DNA from: Ostrinia nubilalis | Taxonomy: Eukaryota; Arthropoda; Insecta; Lepidoptera; Crambidae | Reading direction: 5' to 3' | Assembly: GCF_963855985.1 (NCBI RefSeq) | Contig: NC_087106.1 | Span: 4,757,001-4,821,000, forward strand | DNA length: 64,000 bases | Shown here: in pieces, positions 23,801 to 35,800 of the stretch | Layout: the number at the start of each line of letters is the position of its first letter | Position numbering within the stretch: the first letter of the stretch is position 1 | Position numbers and translations under genes: made by a program | Notes under the pieces: generated by a model | Seen by the model: the letters and a program-made list of their open reading frames with translations, nothing else | Told to the model about the DNA's origin: nothing | The model's database searches: none

Positions 23801-26800
23801 TAGACGTAGACTAATAAATTTACATTCGTTTTGTAGAATAGCTCAAAAACTAATAATACAATGCAAATAAAACATATCTTAACGACCTGGTTTTTCTTGT
23901 GTTGGAAAATAACTGAAAAAGAAGTGAAAAAAGTCATGTTTTTTTCTTATTAAATCAATTCTTACTCCCTTAAAATGTATGAAACTTGTATCTGTTTTCT
24001 ACTTCTGCTAATAGATAATTTTATTGACTATCGCATGATATAAAATTTTTGCTTATTAGTGTTAAGCTACCCACGCTTTCACTTGTTTTTGAAGGAAGAG
24101 GTGAAAACTAAAAATTAAAAACTTAAATCCTCGTAATTTTGCGAGAAATGGGTCAAGCCCCAAATTTAAAGTATTTTCATCGATAAAATTGTCCATAGAT
24201 TACGCCCTTATAGTTTGATCACTACAAGCCCGGACACACTGTATATAAATCTCGTTTTGTCATATAAAAAAATTAATGCTTGCATTTTTATTTAATTAAA
24301 AAAATAATTTTAAAGGTGATACTTTTTATTGTTGAAATCTATTAAGTGGCGATCGTGGACCGAAACGTAACCACAATTGACAATTGACAATCATTGTTGA
24401 CAGAGCATCAAATTGACAAATCAACAACTCTTGGAAATGCTGCTACATATATATAAGCGATGTCCCCTTATTCCTCAGAAATAGGCATGTTTATGTATTG
24501 CGGTTTCATAGCAGCTATTTTGGTTGTTACTTCGTGCACTATACGATGCACAGTTGGTTGTTAGATGTGGAAGATATCACCTAGTACACGTTCATAACTT
24601 CCCGTTGCGTAGAACAGTAGGGTTATAATAAGTATTTGGTCCACTGGTTGTATGGCGTTTGGTGAGGGGTTTCAAAGAGCTTCCAAATTATGAATCCAGA
24701 AACAACACCGTTTCTTTAGAGACGCGGAACCTCGCTCGGAATTGCATGTCATTATAATAATATTTTTCAATAGCGTTCAGCCTTATTGCGTTCCTGCGAT
24801 TAGATCTAGGTATTTCCTCGAGGCTCGAAAGAAATGATAACGATGACACACATTATTTACCACTATTTATGTCGATTTAGGTATAAGAATAGGATTTAAG
24901 ATACCGCGCAAGCACTCTCAAATTTAACAGCTGCTTAAGACGATTTGACAGTTGTTTGAGTAATGCTTAGCGTTGAATGGCGTTTCAGTATGCGAAAATT
25001 CATTTAAGTGGCGTTTGAATGCAACTTAATTTGAGAGGTGCTTAAAAATTGAGAACTGCTCAGATATTGTTTTGAGTATGCGAAATGTAAGTTTAGGAGC
25101 TGCTTAACTATTTGAGAAGCCGTCAAATATTTAAATGGCGTTTCAGTATTCGGCCGTTAGTTTATCAATCTTAATAATCTTCTTGACAAGATAAATCGTC
25201 AAACAACTTTGATCTGAATATTTTTGAATTTTACTGACGAACAGTTAAAGATTATTTTCTCTAACTCGAGATTATTCTGTAACATAGTTTCAAAAGGTAA
25301 TAATGTGCTCGCGATTCGTTGAAGGAATCAATTTGAAAACTGACGAACCTTTTTATTCCGTGACTGTACTTTTATTCAGATTTTCGTTCAAACTATAATC
25401 ATTGTTCTAATATTCTAGGTCTCGTACACCTGGAAGCCCTGGAGATGCTGTCGCGCCAGGTGTCGCTGCGGATAGATGAGCGCATGCGCGGACTGGACCC
25501 CGCCAAGCGACAGGACATCAAGGAGACCATGCAGCAAGTCGCAGGTTTGATGCTTGACTTTGTCATCAGCCACGCTAGGATGCGCGGCGTGATAGAATCT
25601 TATCGATTATTTTAAGCCTTGGGCAGACCAAACGCAAGGCAATAGCAGCGCAGTTTGAATGCGGGCCCGCGCAAGTTGTAATACAAGAAACTCTTTGAAG
25701 TGTGTCACACCAAATTTGAACGCGGGCCCGCGCTCCAACCGCGCCGCACTGCAACTGCCGAACGACAAACGAGGCGGCGCGGGTGCGGGACAGAAGCGGC
25801 GCGAACGCGGGCCCGCGCTGTTGTATTACTATGGCGGCCATATTAGCATGACACACCGGACGCAGGGCGGTAGCAGCGCGTTGAAAGCGGATTTCGAATA
25901 TTTAAATTTTTGACAACCGCCCGCGTTGCAATTGCTTTGAAACTGCGCTGCTTTCAGTGTGCTTCAGCCGCGCTGCAACTGACCCGCACTGCTTCTGGCC
26001 CGCGTTTGGTCTGTGGAAGCCTTTAGACAAATGTGTATGGACTTATCGCAGCGCGCCTCCAACGTTTACAGGTCTTTGAGTCTTACCTGAAGCACGACCC
26101 TCTCTAATTTACCAGAGGCAAATACTGGATTTTGCCTTTTCTCCCCACGCTGGCCAGACCTTTTTTATTTTATCTCATATTAGCTGCCCCGACGAAATTC
26201 GTACCGCCTATGTTCATTAGAAATAATGTAGGATTCTATTGGTGAAAGAAAATTTCAAATAGGTAATGTAGTTTCGGAGCCTATCCAAGAAAAAGTACAA
26301 ACAAACAAATCTTTCCTTTTTATAAAATTATTGTAGGTATTGTAGATAGCTTCTGCTCTGCCCGCAAAGCCAGCGTTCATGTTTCTTGCAAAATAGCATC
26401 TATTACAAGACACTGCAGTGTTTTGATTACTTATCTTAATGCTTACCCATCCAAATCTAAATTCTGTAATTCACAGAACTATGCGAGATGCCAGAAGAGG
26501 ATGATGATGACGAGGAGCCAGTATCAGAAGACATGTCCAAGCCAGACGCCTTCCACGAACGCCTGCAAACCGCCACGCAGGACTTGGGACTGAAGCTGCA
26601 GTTCCAACCACTAGTTAAGTGAGTATTATGACCTATAATGACACCATGACCCATTATGACACGGAAGACCCACAATGATACCATGACTCACTATAACAAC
26701 ATAATTCCGAATGACACCGTGACCCACGATGACACGATAACACCGTGACCCACAATGACACCATGATATGCGGGTCACGATGACGAGGAGCCAGCATCAG

Positions 26801-29800
26801 AAGACATGTCCAAGCCAGACGCCTTCCACGAGCGCCTGCAAACCGCCACGCAGGATTTGGGACTCAAGCTGCAATTCCAGCCGCTAGTTAAGTAAGTAGC
26901 GTTGCACCCTTTTCACGATGTCAGAAGTTCCACACATCACCCTATCCCGGGCAATGATGACATTGCGCAAAGCATTTCCATATATCTCTGGCATTCAGAT
27001 GACTCATCATGACACCTTGGTCCACTATGCAACCATGAGCCACTATGCAACCATGACCCTCAATGATACAGCGGCCTATAATGACACCATGATCCGATGA
27101 GATTATGAAACAGGGATATTTTAAAATCTTGCCATTGTTAAAAGTCGCACTTCTGGCTGATCTAGTTTGCACTTAGCACTAATACTATAGGTGTGTAAAT
27201 AAAACCACCGTAGTACTTGGGCTATTGAACTATATTGATCTATAGATTGATCTACATACATAATACACGGGTTAGACCTTATAGGAACAGTAAAATACTT
27301 TAATACCGCGTTCTAAAGTACTACAACGCCATCTATTGAGAATCTTAATAACTACATTACAAACGTATGCGTCCTTGTAGACTCAGAAAAATACTTCATC
27401 ATCGCGATGTAAAGTAGTACAGCGCCATCTAGTGACGTCGTTTTGAACTTAATATTATAAATGTATCAGAATAAAGTATAAACGTTAACATTTCCGCCCA
27501 CCAAGGACATTTAGTGAGAAATGTACTTCAACAAACAAATAAAATTTAGGAAATCCGCCCACTGTGACCTACAGTTTGGTTCACGGTGACAAAACTTAAC
27601 AATAAAATATTAACAAACTAAACTTAACAATGAACTTAACATTAATCACCATCAGTGGGTAATACACACAACTTAGAAGTAGGTCTTTTTATTGTAGATG
27701 ACTTAACTTTAATAGTGACTACACGGGTTACATTATCACTACCCTTGTGCTTTTCCACTATTCTACCCATTAACCAACGACTCGGTGGCAAATCATCCTC
27801 CTTGATAAGGACAACATCTCCTATATTAGGCTCCGGAATCATGTTGTTCCATTTATATCTATTTATCAAGTTTGATAAATATTCTTTTGACCAACGACTC
27901 CAAAAACATTGTAGCATTCTTTGAACAACTTGCCAACGGGTTAGTGAATTAACATTTGACTTTACAAAGTTACTTGCATCGGGTACCGCTAGCAGTGGTC
28001 CCCCAACCAGAAAGTGACCCGGGGTTAAAGGTCTTGGATCATTTGGATCTGAACTATCTACAGTAAGTGGTCGCGAGTTCAGGCAAGCTTCCACTTGTGT
28101 TAAGAAGGTACACATTTCCTCAAATGTGAGGGTTGTGTCCCCCACTACGCGTCTCAAATGGTATTTAGTGGATTTAACACCACTCTCCCATAACCCACCG
28201 AAGTTAGGTGCGTGGGGCGGTATAAATTTCCACTCCGTCCCATGGCCTTCTAAGTATTCCACAATTTCCCCTTGAATACTATTCAATTCCGCTAAATCTT
28301 TCGAAGCCCCAACAAATGTAGTGCCATTATCGCTCCATAATTGAGCACAGTGTCCACGCCGAGACACAAACCGTCTAAATGCTGCTATAAAGGCTTGCGT
28401 ACTCATGTCACTCACGACTTCTAAATGTATGGCTCGAGTGGCCATACAAATAAATAAACATATATAGCCTTTATAGGAGCGATTGCCCCGTCCCTTGGTT
28501 GTTCTAACCTTTATAGGGCCAGCATAATCCACTCCGCTATGTAGGAATGCTCTGGCTGGTGTACATCGCACTGTTGGGAGAGACCCCATGAATTGGGTTT
28601 GAACTCTAGCATTCTGTCGAACACATGTGACACATTTACGGATGTGTTGTTTAACGAGGCTCTTAACACCTATTATCCAATATGCCTCCCTTAAGTAGCT
28701 TATCATCAACTGAACTCCTCCGTGCAGGGTATTTTTATGTGCATCAGCTATTAGGAGTTTTGTGAAATGTGAAGTGTGCGGTAATATAATAGGATGTTTG
28801 GTGTTTTCTGGTAACTGCGACTTCTGCAGTCTACCGCTCACTCTCATTATTCCGTTTTCATCGAGATATGGACATAAAGATTTGAGTTTTGAACTTTTCG
28901 AATGTAAACATCCTTTGGCCTGCAAAGTTAAGTACTCCTCATAAAATTCTTCCTTTTGCACTTTCTTGATACAGCAAACTAATGCATTTTCGATTTCTTT
29001 CTTAGACAAGTAATTGTTACGTGTCTCTCCGCGGTTATAAAACCGTCTACAATAAGCGATTACTCTAAGTAATCTGTTTAAAGTAGAGAAGCGTTGCAAT
29101 AATGTATCTTCAGTCATCGTGTTCAAATGTACTTTCACAGCTTCTTCCAGAGTTGGTTTCAAATTCTTTGGTCTATTATATGGTATGTTGCGTTCATGAA
29201 GAAACTTTGGACCGGAAAACCATAGTTCATTACTTGCCAGGGCGTCGGGTGAAACACCTCTGGAGGCGCAATCGGCAGGGTTTTCCTTCGTCGACACGTG
29301 ATACCATTGCGATGAATTCAAAGTCGTCAAAATGTCAGACACTCTATTCGCTACAAAAGTCTTCCATTTACTTGGGTGGCTATTTAGCCATGCCAATACC
29401 ACTGTTGAATCCGTCCAGGCCTTAATGTTGCTCTTAGGAATGTTGATAACCTCGCTGATTTCAGACAAAAGTCGTGCTAAAAGTGTAGAACCACACAACT
29501 CTAATCGCGGGATGCTTACTTGCTTTATGGGAGAGACTCTAGTCTTAGCTGCCAACAAAGAAACGTGTACATTGCCTTTGGCGTCTACAACCCGCAAGTA
29601 AACAACTGCTGCGTAAGCTAACTTGGATGCGTCAGAAAATCCGTGCAGCTCACGCATGTCTTCTCTACCGGAAGTGCCCAGCCACCGAGGAACTCGAACA
29701 GATGTGAGTTTAATCAACAAATCCCGGTAAGTATACCATTCACGTTTCATATCATCGCTGATTGGTTCGTCCCAAGTCATGCCAGCTAGCCATAATTTTT

Positions 29801-32800
29801 GGATGAACATCTTTGCTATAATTATGCTAGGGGCTAACCAACCTAGCGGATCATATAATCGCGCTATTTCTGATAATATTGATCTTTTTGTTTCAGGTCC
29901 AGGCGACGCCGTAGGGAGACTCACCGAGTACCGGAAATGATCTTCGCTTCTATCCCAGGTAATACCCAGAATCTTAGTTATATTATCAGCTTTCATATCA
30001 ATCTCTTTGTTCTTTTCGTTTTTTGTATTATCTTGTTCTAACTTTGTTTTTGTGTCCTGTTGTTCTGTTTTATTTGTACTTTGATTTTCAATTTTAAATA
30101 TTTCTGAAAGTAGTTGTTTATTGTTGCTATTCCATTTTTGTAATTGAAAACCACCTCGTAACAATAGCTCTCTCATCTCTTTGTACAATGCTACTCCTTC
30201 CGTAACATCACTGCATCCTGTCATCAAATCATCCATATAAAATGAATTAACTACCCTTGGTGCTGCCAGCGGGAAACTTTTGGCCTCATCAAAACTGACT
30301 TGATGCAATGCTCGTACTGCTAAATATGGAGCAGAAGCAGTTCCAAAAGTAACAGTCATTAACTCGAAGTCTTGTATTTCAGATTCAGAGTCGTCACGCC
30401 ACACAATACGCTGAAAAATAGCATCTTCTTCGGCTATCTTGACCTGCCGATACATCTTAACGACATCAGCCACGAGTACAATAGGGTGCTCTCTCCAGCG
30501 CAATACTAAATGACGTAGATCTGCCTGAAGCTTTGGTCCCACCATCAATGTGTCGTTTAGCGATATTCCGAAACTGTTTTTACTAGACGCATTAAAAACT
30601 ACTCTTACTTTTGTTGTAGTTTTATCATTTCTGACTACAGCGTGGTGCGGTAAGTAGACAGCTTCCTCCTTTTTTGAGTCATTCTTTTTTACAGGTCTCA
30701 TGTGTCCTAGCTGCAAGTACTCGTTTATCACTTCGATATAACTCTTTTTCAGATCTGAATCTTTCGATAGCCTCTTCTCTAGTGATTTGAACTTTCTTAC
30801 AGCGATATCGCGTGAATTACCACCCTTACAGCCAGGTTGACTCTCACGAAAAGGTAACTTCACGATATAGCGTCCTTCAGGTGTCCTACTTGTTGTACTG
30901 GCGAAAATTTCTTCGCATTTTTGCTCTTCCTCTGTCCACATATTCTTAGTAGAATGTGGTTGCTCTTCTATTTCCCAAAATCGTTTCAATGCATCGTCTT
31001 CATTAATGTGCGCATGCATTACTGATATTTTGGGATTTTCATGACCTATTCTTGATGATTTCCTATACTTCATAACTATCCCTGACACGATCCATCCCAA
31101 TGACGTATTTTGCGCTATAAGCAAACCATCTGGACTTTTTTGCACTCCCTCTTTTAGTATTTGACTAAAAGCATTAGCCCCTAACAATAAATCTATTTTA
31201 TTGGGCATATTGAACTGTGGGTCTGCTAGTTGTAAATTTCCTAAACCCACCCAATTTAGTGACTCTATTTTTTGCTCTGGTAAATGTGAGATTATGAGAT
31301 TTTTCATGACATAAGCTCTAATTTTAACCTGGAACTGTTTATCAATCCTAGACCGGAGAGTTATTGTGACTACATGTTTGAATGTCGTCGATCCTTTGTC
31401 TCCTAATCCAGTCACTGTTCCCCTTATGGACTCCTTTTTGAGTTTAAGTAATTGAACTGCAGCTTCTGTAATGAAACAAGCTTGCGAGCCTTGGTCTATT
31501 AAAGCTCTTACTGCTTGCTGTCCACAAACTTCAGACTCTATGTTGATTAAAGCAGTGGCCAGCAAAACTTGCTCGTATTTAGGTGCCTTATGAGTTGACG
31601 TACACGAAACTATTGGGGAAGGGCCAGCCTCAGAGTTGTTACTCTCTGATACGTCCCTCACCACAGCTCTGGCGGCTTCTGGATGTAGCAGTGAATGGTG
31701 ACGCTTTTTACAAAGTCTACAAGTCGTCATTTTCTTGCATTCATAGCTACAGTGGTTGCTACCTAAACAATTGAAGCAGATCTTATTTTTCAACACAAAA
31801 TTACGTCTCTGATCAGTGTCTAGCCTTGCAAATTGTTTGCAAAAACACAGTTTATGCCCTTCAGAACAAAATTCGCATCTCATACAATTAGTGTTTGTAG
31901 ATAATAAGACCTTTGGTTTGGCATGAGGACCACTGCTATGGTGATGCATGGGTCTTTTTTGATCTACAAATTCCAAAGCTCGGAAACGATTTTCCATGAA
32001 AGTTTTAAATTGATTTAACGTTGGCAATTCATTCGAAATTGTTTCAGAATTATGCAACTCCCAATGCTTACGTGTTTCAGGATCTAATTTAAACGCGACG
32101 ATATGGATAATGATAACGTCCCATGTACTCACGTCGATATCAATATTTTTTAACGCATTCATACAATCCATGGTGGTGTCTAATAGCTCTTTTAAACCTG
32201 TAGCTGACTCGTTTTGTACTCTTTTTTGTGCGAAAAAACGCTTTAAAATAGAATTAGCTAGAAACTTTTTATTATTGTAACGTTTTTCAAGAAGAGACCA
32301 ACATTGACTGTAATTTGCGTCTGATATAGGCGTATACCTAATCAGTTGCTCTGCTTCACCAGACAAATGTGTTTTCAAATAATGTAACTTTTGAACATTA
32401 TCTAAAGATTCATTTTTATGCACTAAAGATACAAATAAATCACGAAAAGTGGTCCATTCAGAGTAAGCACCCGAAAATGTGGGAATGGTAATTTTTGGCA
32501 GCCTTAAAATTTGATTTGACGCGTCACCACAACCTTTATTTTGTACTTGTGGTTCGCGCATTGCTAATTTATTGAGAACTGATTTCATTAAAGATTTGTA
32601 AATAAAATATTCTTCTTCTGTGTTTTCATAACAATTATTTGACACATAAATTGATTTAGCTAATCGGTCTGGGTCTGATATCTCACATAATTTACTATTA
32701 TTGGACCTAAATGATGACCAATCCTTTTCTAAATTTTCAAGTCTGGCCTCCACATACTCTTTAGATATCCTATCTTTAGGACTTTTCTTAAAATTAGACA

Positions 32801-35800
32801 AACCCTTTTGGATTGAACCTTGTAAATCAGCTTGAACTTTAAGTAATTGTTCCATAGTAAATTCTTTCAACTAAAAGTAACTTAGAAAATTTCTAACTTC
32901 AAACTACTGCTAACAAATTTTGTGCAAATTATTCTAAGTGTTTGACACTTCTATACAAAATTGGGCATAGGTTCCCCGTTCCCCCGTTTTTTGAGATCTT
33001 ATTCTAAGTCCTTAACTAACATGCAAATTATTCTAAGTCAATGTCCAAATCACGAAAATATTACAAGTCCAAATTATTTCTTCCAAACTATCTTGACTGT
33101 CTTCGTAATCACTAAGTTTTTAAACGCGATGAAATAGAGTTCAAAATCTCTTGGCAAAGTTTTAATAAAAGTTTACTCACTTGAACACTTCACTGAACTG
33201 AACCTGATTTCCTGGTGTGACGTATTATCCTTTCCGGCTTGAGTGCGCACACGTCACTCCCTGCGCCGGCTGCTACTCCGCCTCCAAGATGGCCTCAGTC
33301 CGCAAGTCCGCCTCTCAGGTGGCCTCAATTCCGCCTGGCTCCACCCAGCGCCTCCTCCAACTTCAGCAGCTTCAGCCAGCGCTTTACCGCAAAAACGCTT
33401 TCCGCTTGCCGCTTGTGGCTGGGACCGCACCTTATCCGCAGTAATCCACTGCGAGCGCGGGGTTGTGGTCTCAATGACCACTGCTCAAAAATGACCTCTA
33501 TGCAATCCGGCTCGAAGGAACTTGTTAAAAGTCGCACTTCTGGCTGATCTAGTTTGCACTTAGCACTAATACTATAGGTGTGTAAATAAAACCACCGTAG
33601 TACTTGGGCTATTGAACTATATTGATCTATAGATTGATCTACATACATAATACACGGGTTAGACCTTATAGGAACAGTAAAATACTTTAATACCGCGTTC
33701 TAAAGTACTACAACGCCATCTATTGAGAATCTTAATAACTACATTACAAACGTATGCGTCCTTGTAGACTCAGAAAAATACTTCATCATCGCGATGTAAA
33801 GTAGTACAGCGCCATCTAGTGACGTCGTTTTGAACTTAATATTATAAATGTATCAGAATAAAGTATAAACGTTAACACCATTGATTTATAGATTTCAATT
33901 GGGCACTTGACACCACAGTCCAGCCGTTGACAGTGCCGCTAACTATTTATTTATTTCAAAGCTTCCAAATTTTATTTCTACGGAAATTGGAAACCAACTC
34001 GATGCTTCTACATCGATGCAAGTTTAATATAAGATTTTAAACTTTCGCTTTCCATTTCAACTATAATAGAAAGACGGGTCACATTATGTACTCACGGCGT
34101 ATTAAGACTCATGTCTTTCTATTTTAGTCGATGCAAGGGTTTCATCGCTTCATTGTTATTAAACCATGGCTCAAAAGAGCAGAACCAGTAGAGAACGCTA
34201 TTAAAAGCGAGCCAAATTCCCATAATTATTTACACTCTTATCATGATTATTAAACCACACCATTTTGTGTTCTAGGCAGTACACAGACGTGCTAGAATGG
34301 CTCGAGACCGCAGAACCCTTAGAGAAAGGCATCTACAAGCGAGCTGTATCCAGCTTAGCTCAGTGCACAGCGCTGGCGGTGCTAACGTACCATAAAGCAG
34401 CAGAAATGCTGCTGGTCAAGCCGCGCCGCTCCACTGCTGACGAAGCCGATGCGCTAACACAGTAAGTATATTATCTCGCAATCATTATCGTCATTATCAT
34501 TTGCAAAAGTCATCATTATCAGCCGCTCCACCGCCGACGAGGTCGCCCTACGACATTATCACTATCATCTTCATCATCGTCATCGTCATTATTTTCACCA
34601 TCATCATTTCAGCCACAGCCCCTACTGGACAGATGTATCTTCAATGGTTTCCAGATTGACCGGTTGGAAGCCTGCATCCAGTGCATTCTTGCAACCTCGT
34701 TCGTTTCAGCCAAATGACGTCCACTGCTGGACAAAGGCCTCCCCCAAGGTTTTCCATAATGAACGGTCCTGCACTGCCCGCATCCAGGCTCTTCCCGCGA
34801 CCTTTACCACATCGTCGGTTCATCTAGTAGGAGGCTTGCCCAGGCTACGTCTTCCAGCCCGTGGTCGCCACTCGAGAACTTTCCTGCATCCTATAGAAGA
34901 TCATTTGTCCACCTTGTGGTGAGCAATAAGACATCCTGGATAGAAAACTTACTAGATAGATCCAACAGTTATCGTCATCAGGTCATTTAGAGTCCACTGC
35001 TCTAAATGACCTGAATTCAGTGTACTGCTTAGGCCGTTTTGAGTGGTGGGAGCCTGATGTCCTGTAACACAGGTATTTTATACCTAGCTCAGGCATCAGT
35101 CTCACACAAACTAGTGACTGAAACTTAATGTTAATGTACCTGTGCTCTGTATTATGATGGGAAAAATAAACTATTTTCAACCGACTTCAAAAAAGGAGGT
35201 TCTCAATTCGACCCGTATGTTTTTTTTTTTCTATGTTTGTTACGCGATAACTCCGCCAATTATGAACCGATTTGAACAAATCTTTTTTCGGCGTATAGGT
35301 AATACCTCAAGGGTGGTCCCATTTAAATTTAATAATAGAAAAAACAACCCCCAAGGGTGGAAAATTGGGGATGAACTTTTTTATACGCAATATCTCCGCC
35401 CGCCGATTATGAACCAATTTGAACGATTTTTTAATTTTTAGTTTTTTTTTTTTGTGTTCACGCATTTGAAGTCGGTTTTATTTTTTTTAAAGTTAATTAT
35501 ATTATTTATTATTATTATTATTGGCACGACCTTTTAATTTACAGAAGCAAATGGAAGCTTTGACCTACCTTTTACGACATCCGCGGGAAGACTGGGAGTG
35601 GTCCTGTTTTGTACTCTGCCGGAAACACGACGTTGTGTAGGCATATTCCCATTAGGGAATGGGATGTTATGGATATGTAGTTTCGGTTATAGATACGGTT
35701 ACGGATATAGGATTAATTTTATACCGGTTTCAATTACGGTTACGAATATTATTTTATTTCGGATATCCGAAAGTTTCGGTTACAGTTACGGATATCTGTG

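Larger units (their letters stand above)
22887..25156 (-). mobile_element. PIF/Harbinger element, decayed
   Basis: The ends CGGCCGAATACTGAAACGC and GCGTTTCAGTATTCGGCCG are inverted repeats, flanked by TTA on both sides (22884-22886, 25157-25159), the PIF/Harbinger target. It carries a broken Harbinger-type transposase on the minus strand (24473-24801). Subterminal DNA on both sides repeats short motifs such as GGCGTTTCAGTAT. A 1 kb fold-back element has inserted at 23195-24241. Confidence 0.8.
22615..25366. mobile_element. Outer TA-flanked TIR element of a three-level nest
   Basis: The left end CAGTCGCGGAATGAAAAGG and the right end (complement CAGTCACGGAATAAAAAGG), each extending into TTCGTCA, form 26-base inverted repeats flanked by TA (22613-22614, 25367-25368), as for Tc1/mariner-type MITEs. 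Without the insert at 22887-25156 and its duplicated TTA, the host element would be about 480 bases. Confidence 0.75.
27136..33877 (-). mobile_element. Full-length BEL/Pao LTR retrotransposon
   Basis: The 6742-base element has 355-base LTRs (27136-27490 and 33523-33877) that look identical, beginning TG and ending CA in either reading, with CCAT duplicated on both sides (27132-27135, 33878-33881). It carries a single long uninterrupted gag-pol frame (27642-32855), a tRNA-Tyr-like primer site and a purine tract. It sits antisense in FAM114A intron 7. The identical LTRs and open frame indicate very recent insertion. No envelope-like frame is present. Confidence 0.95.

Noticed and set aside
25575..25913. 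GC-rich frames of 84-93 codons on both strands in FAM114A intron 6
   Set aside because: They lie inside a TIR-bounded MITE and follow from its CG-rich repeats.
32856..32870. Extension of the BEL/Pao frame to a TTG at 32870
   Set aside because: Eukaryotic initiation normally uses ATG; the first ATG in frame is at 32855.
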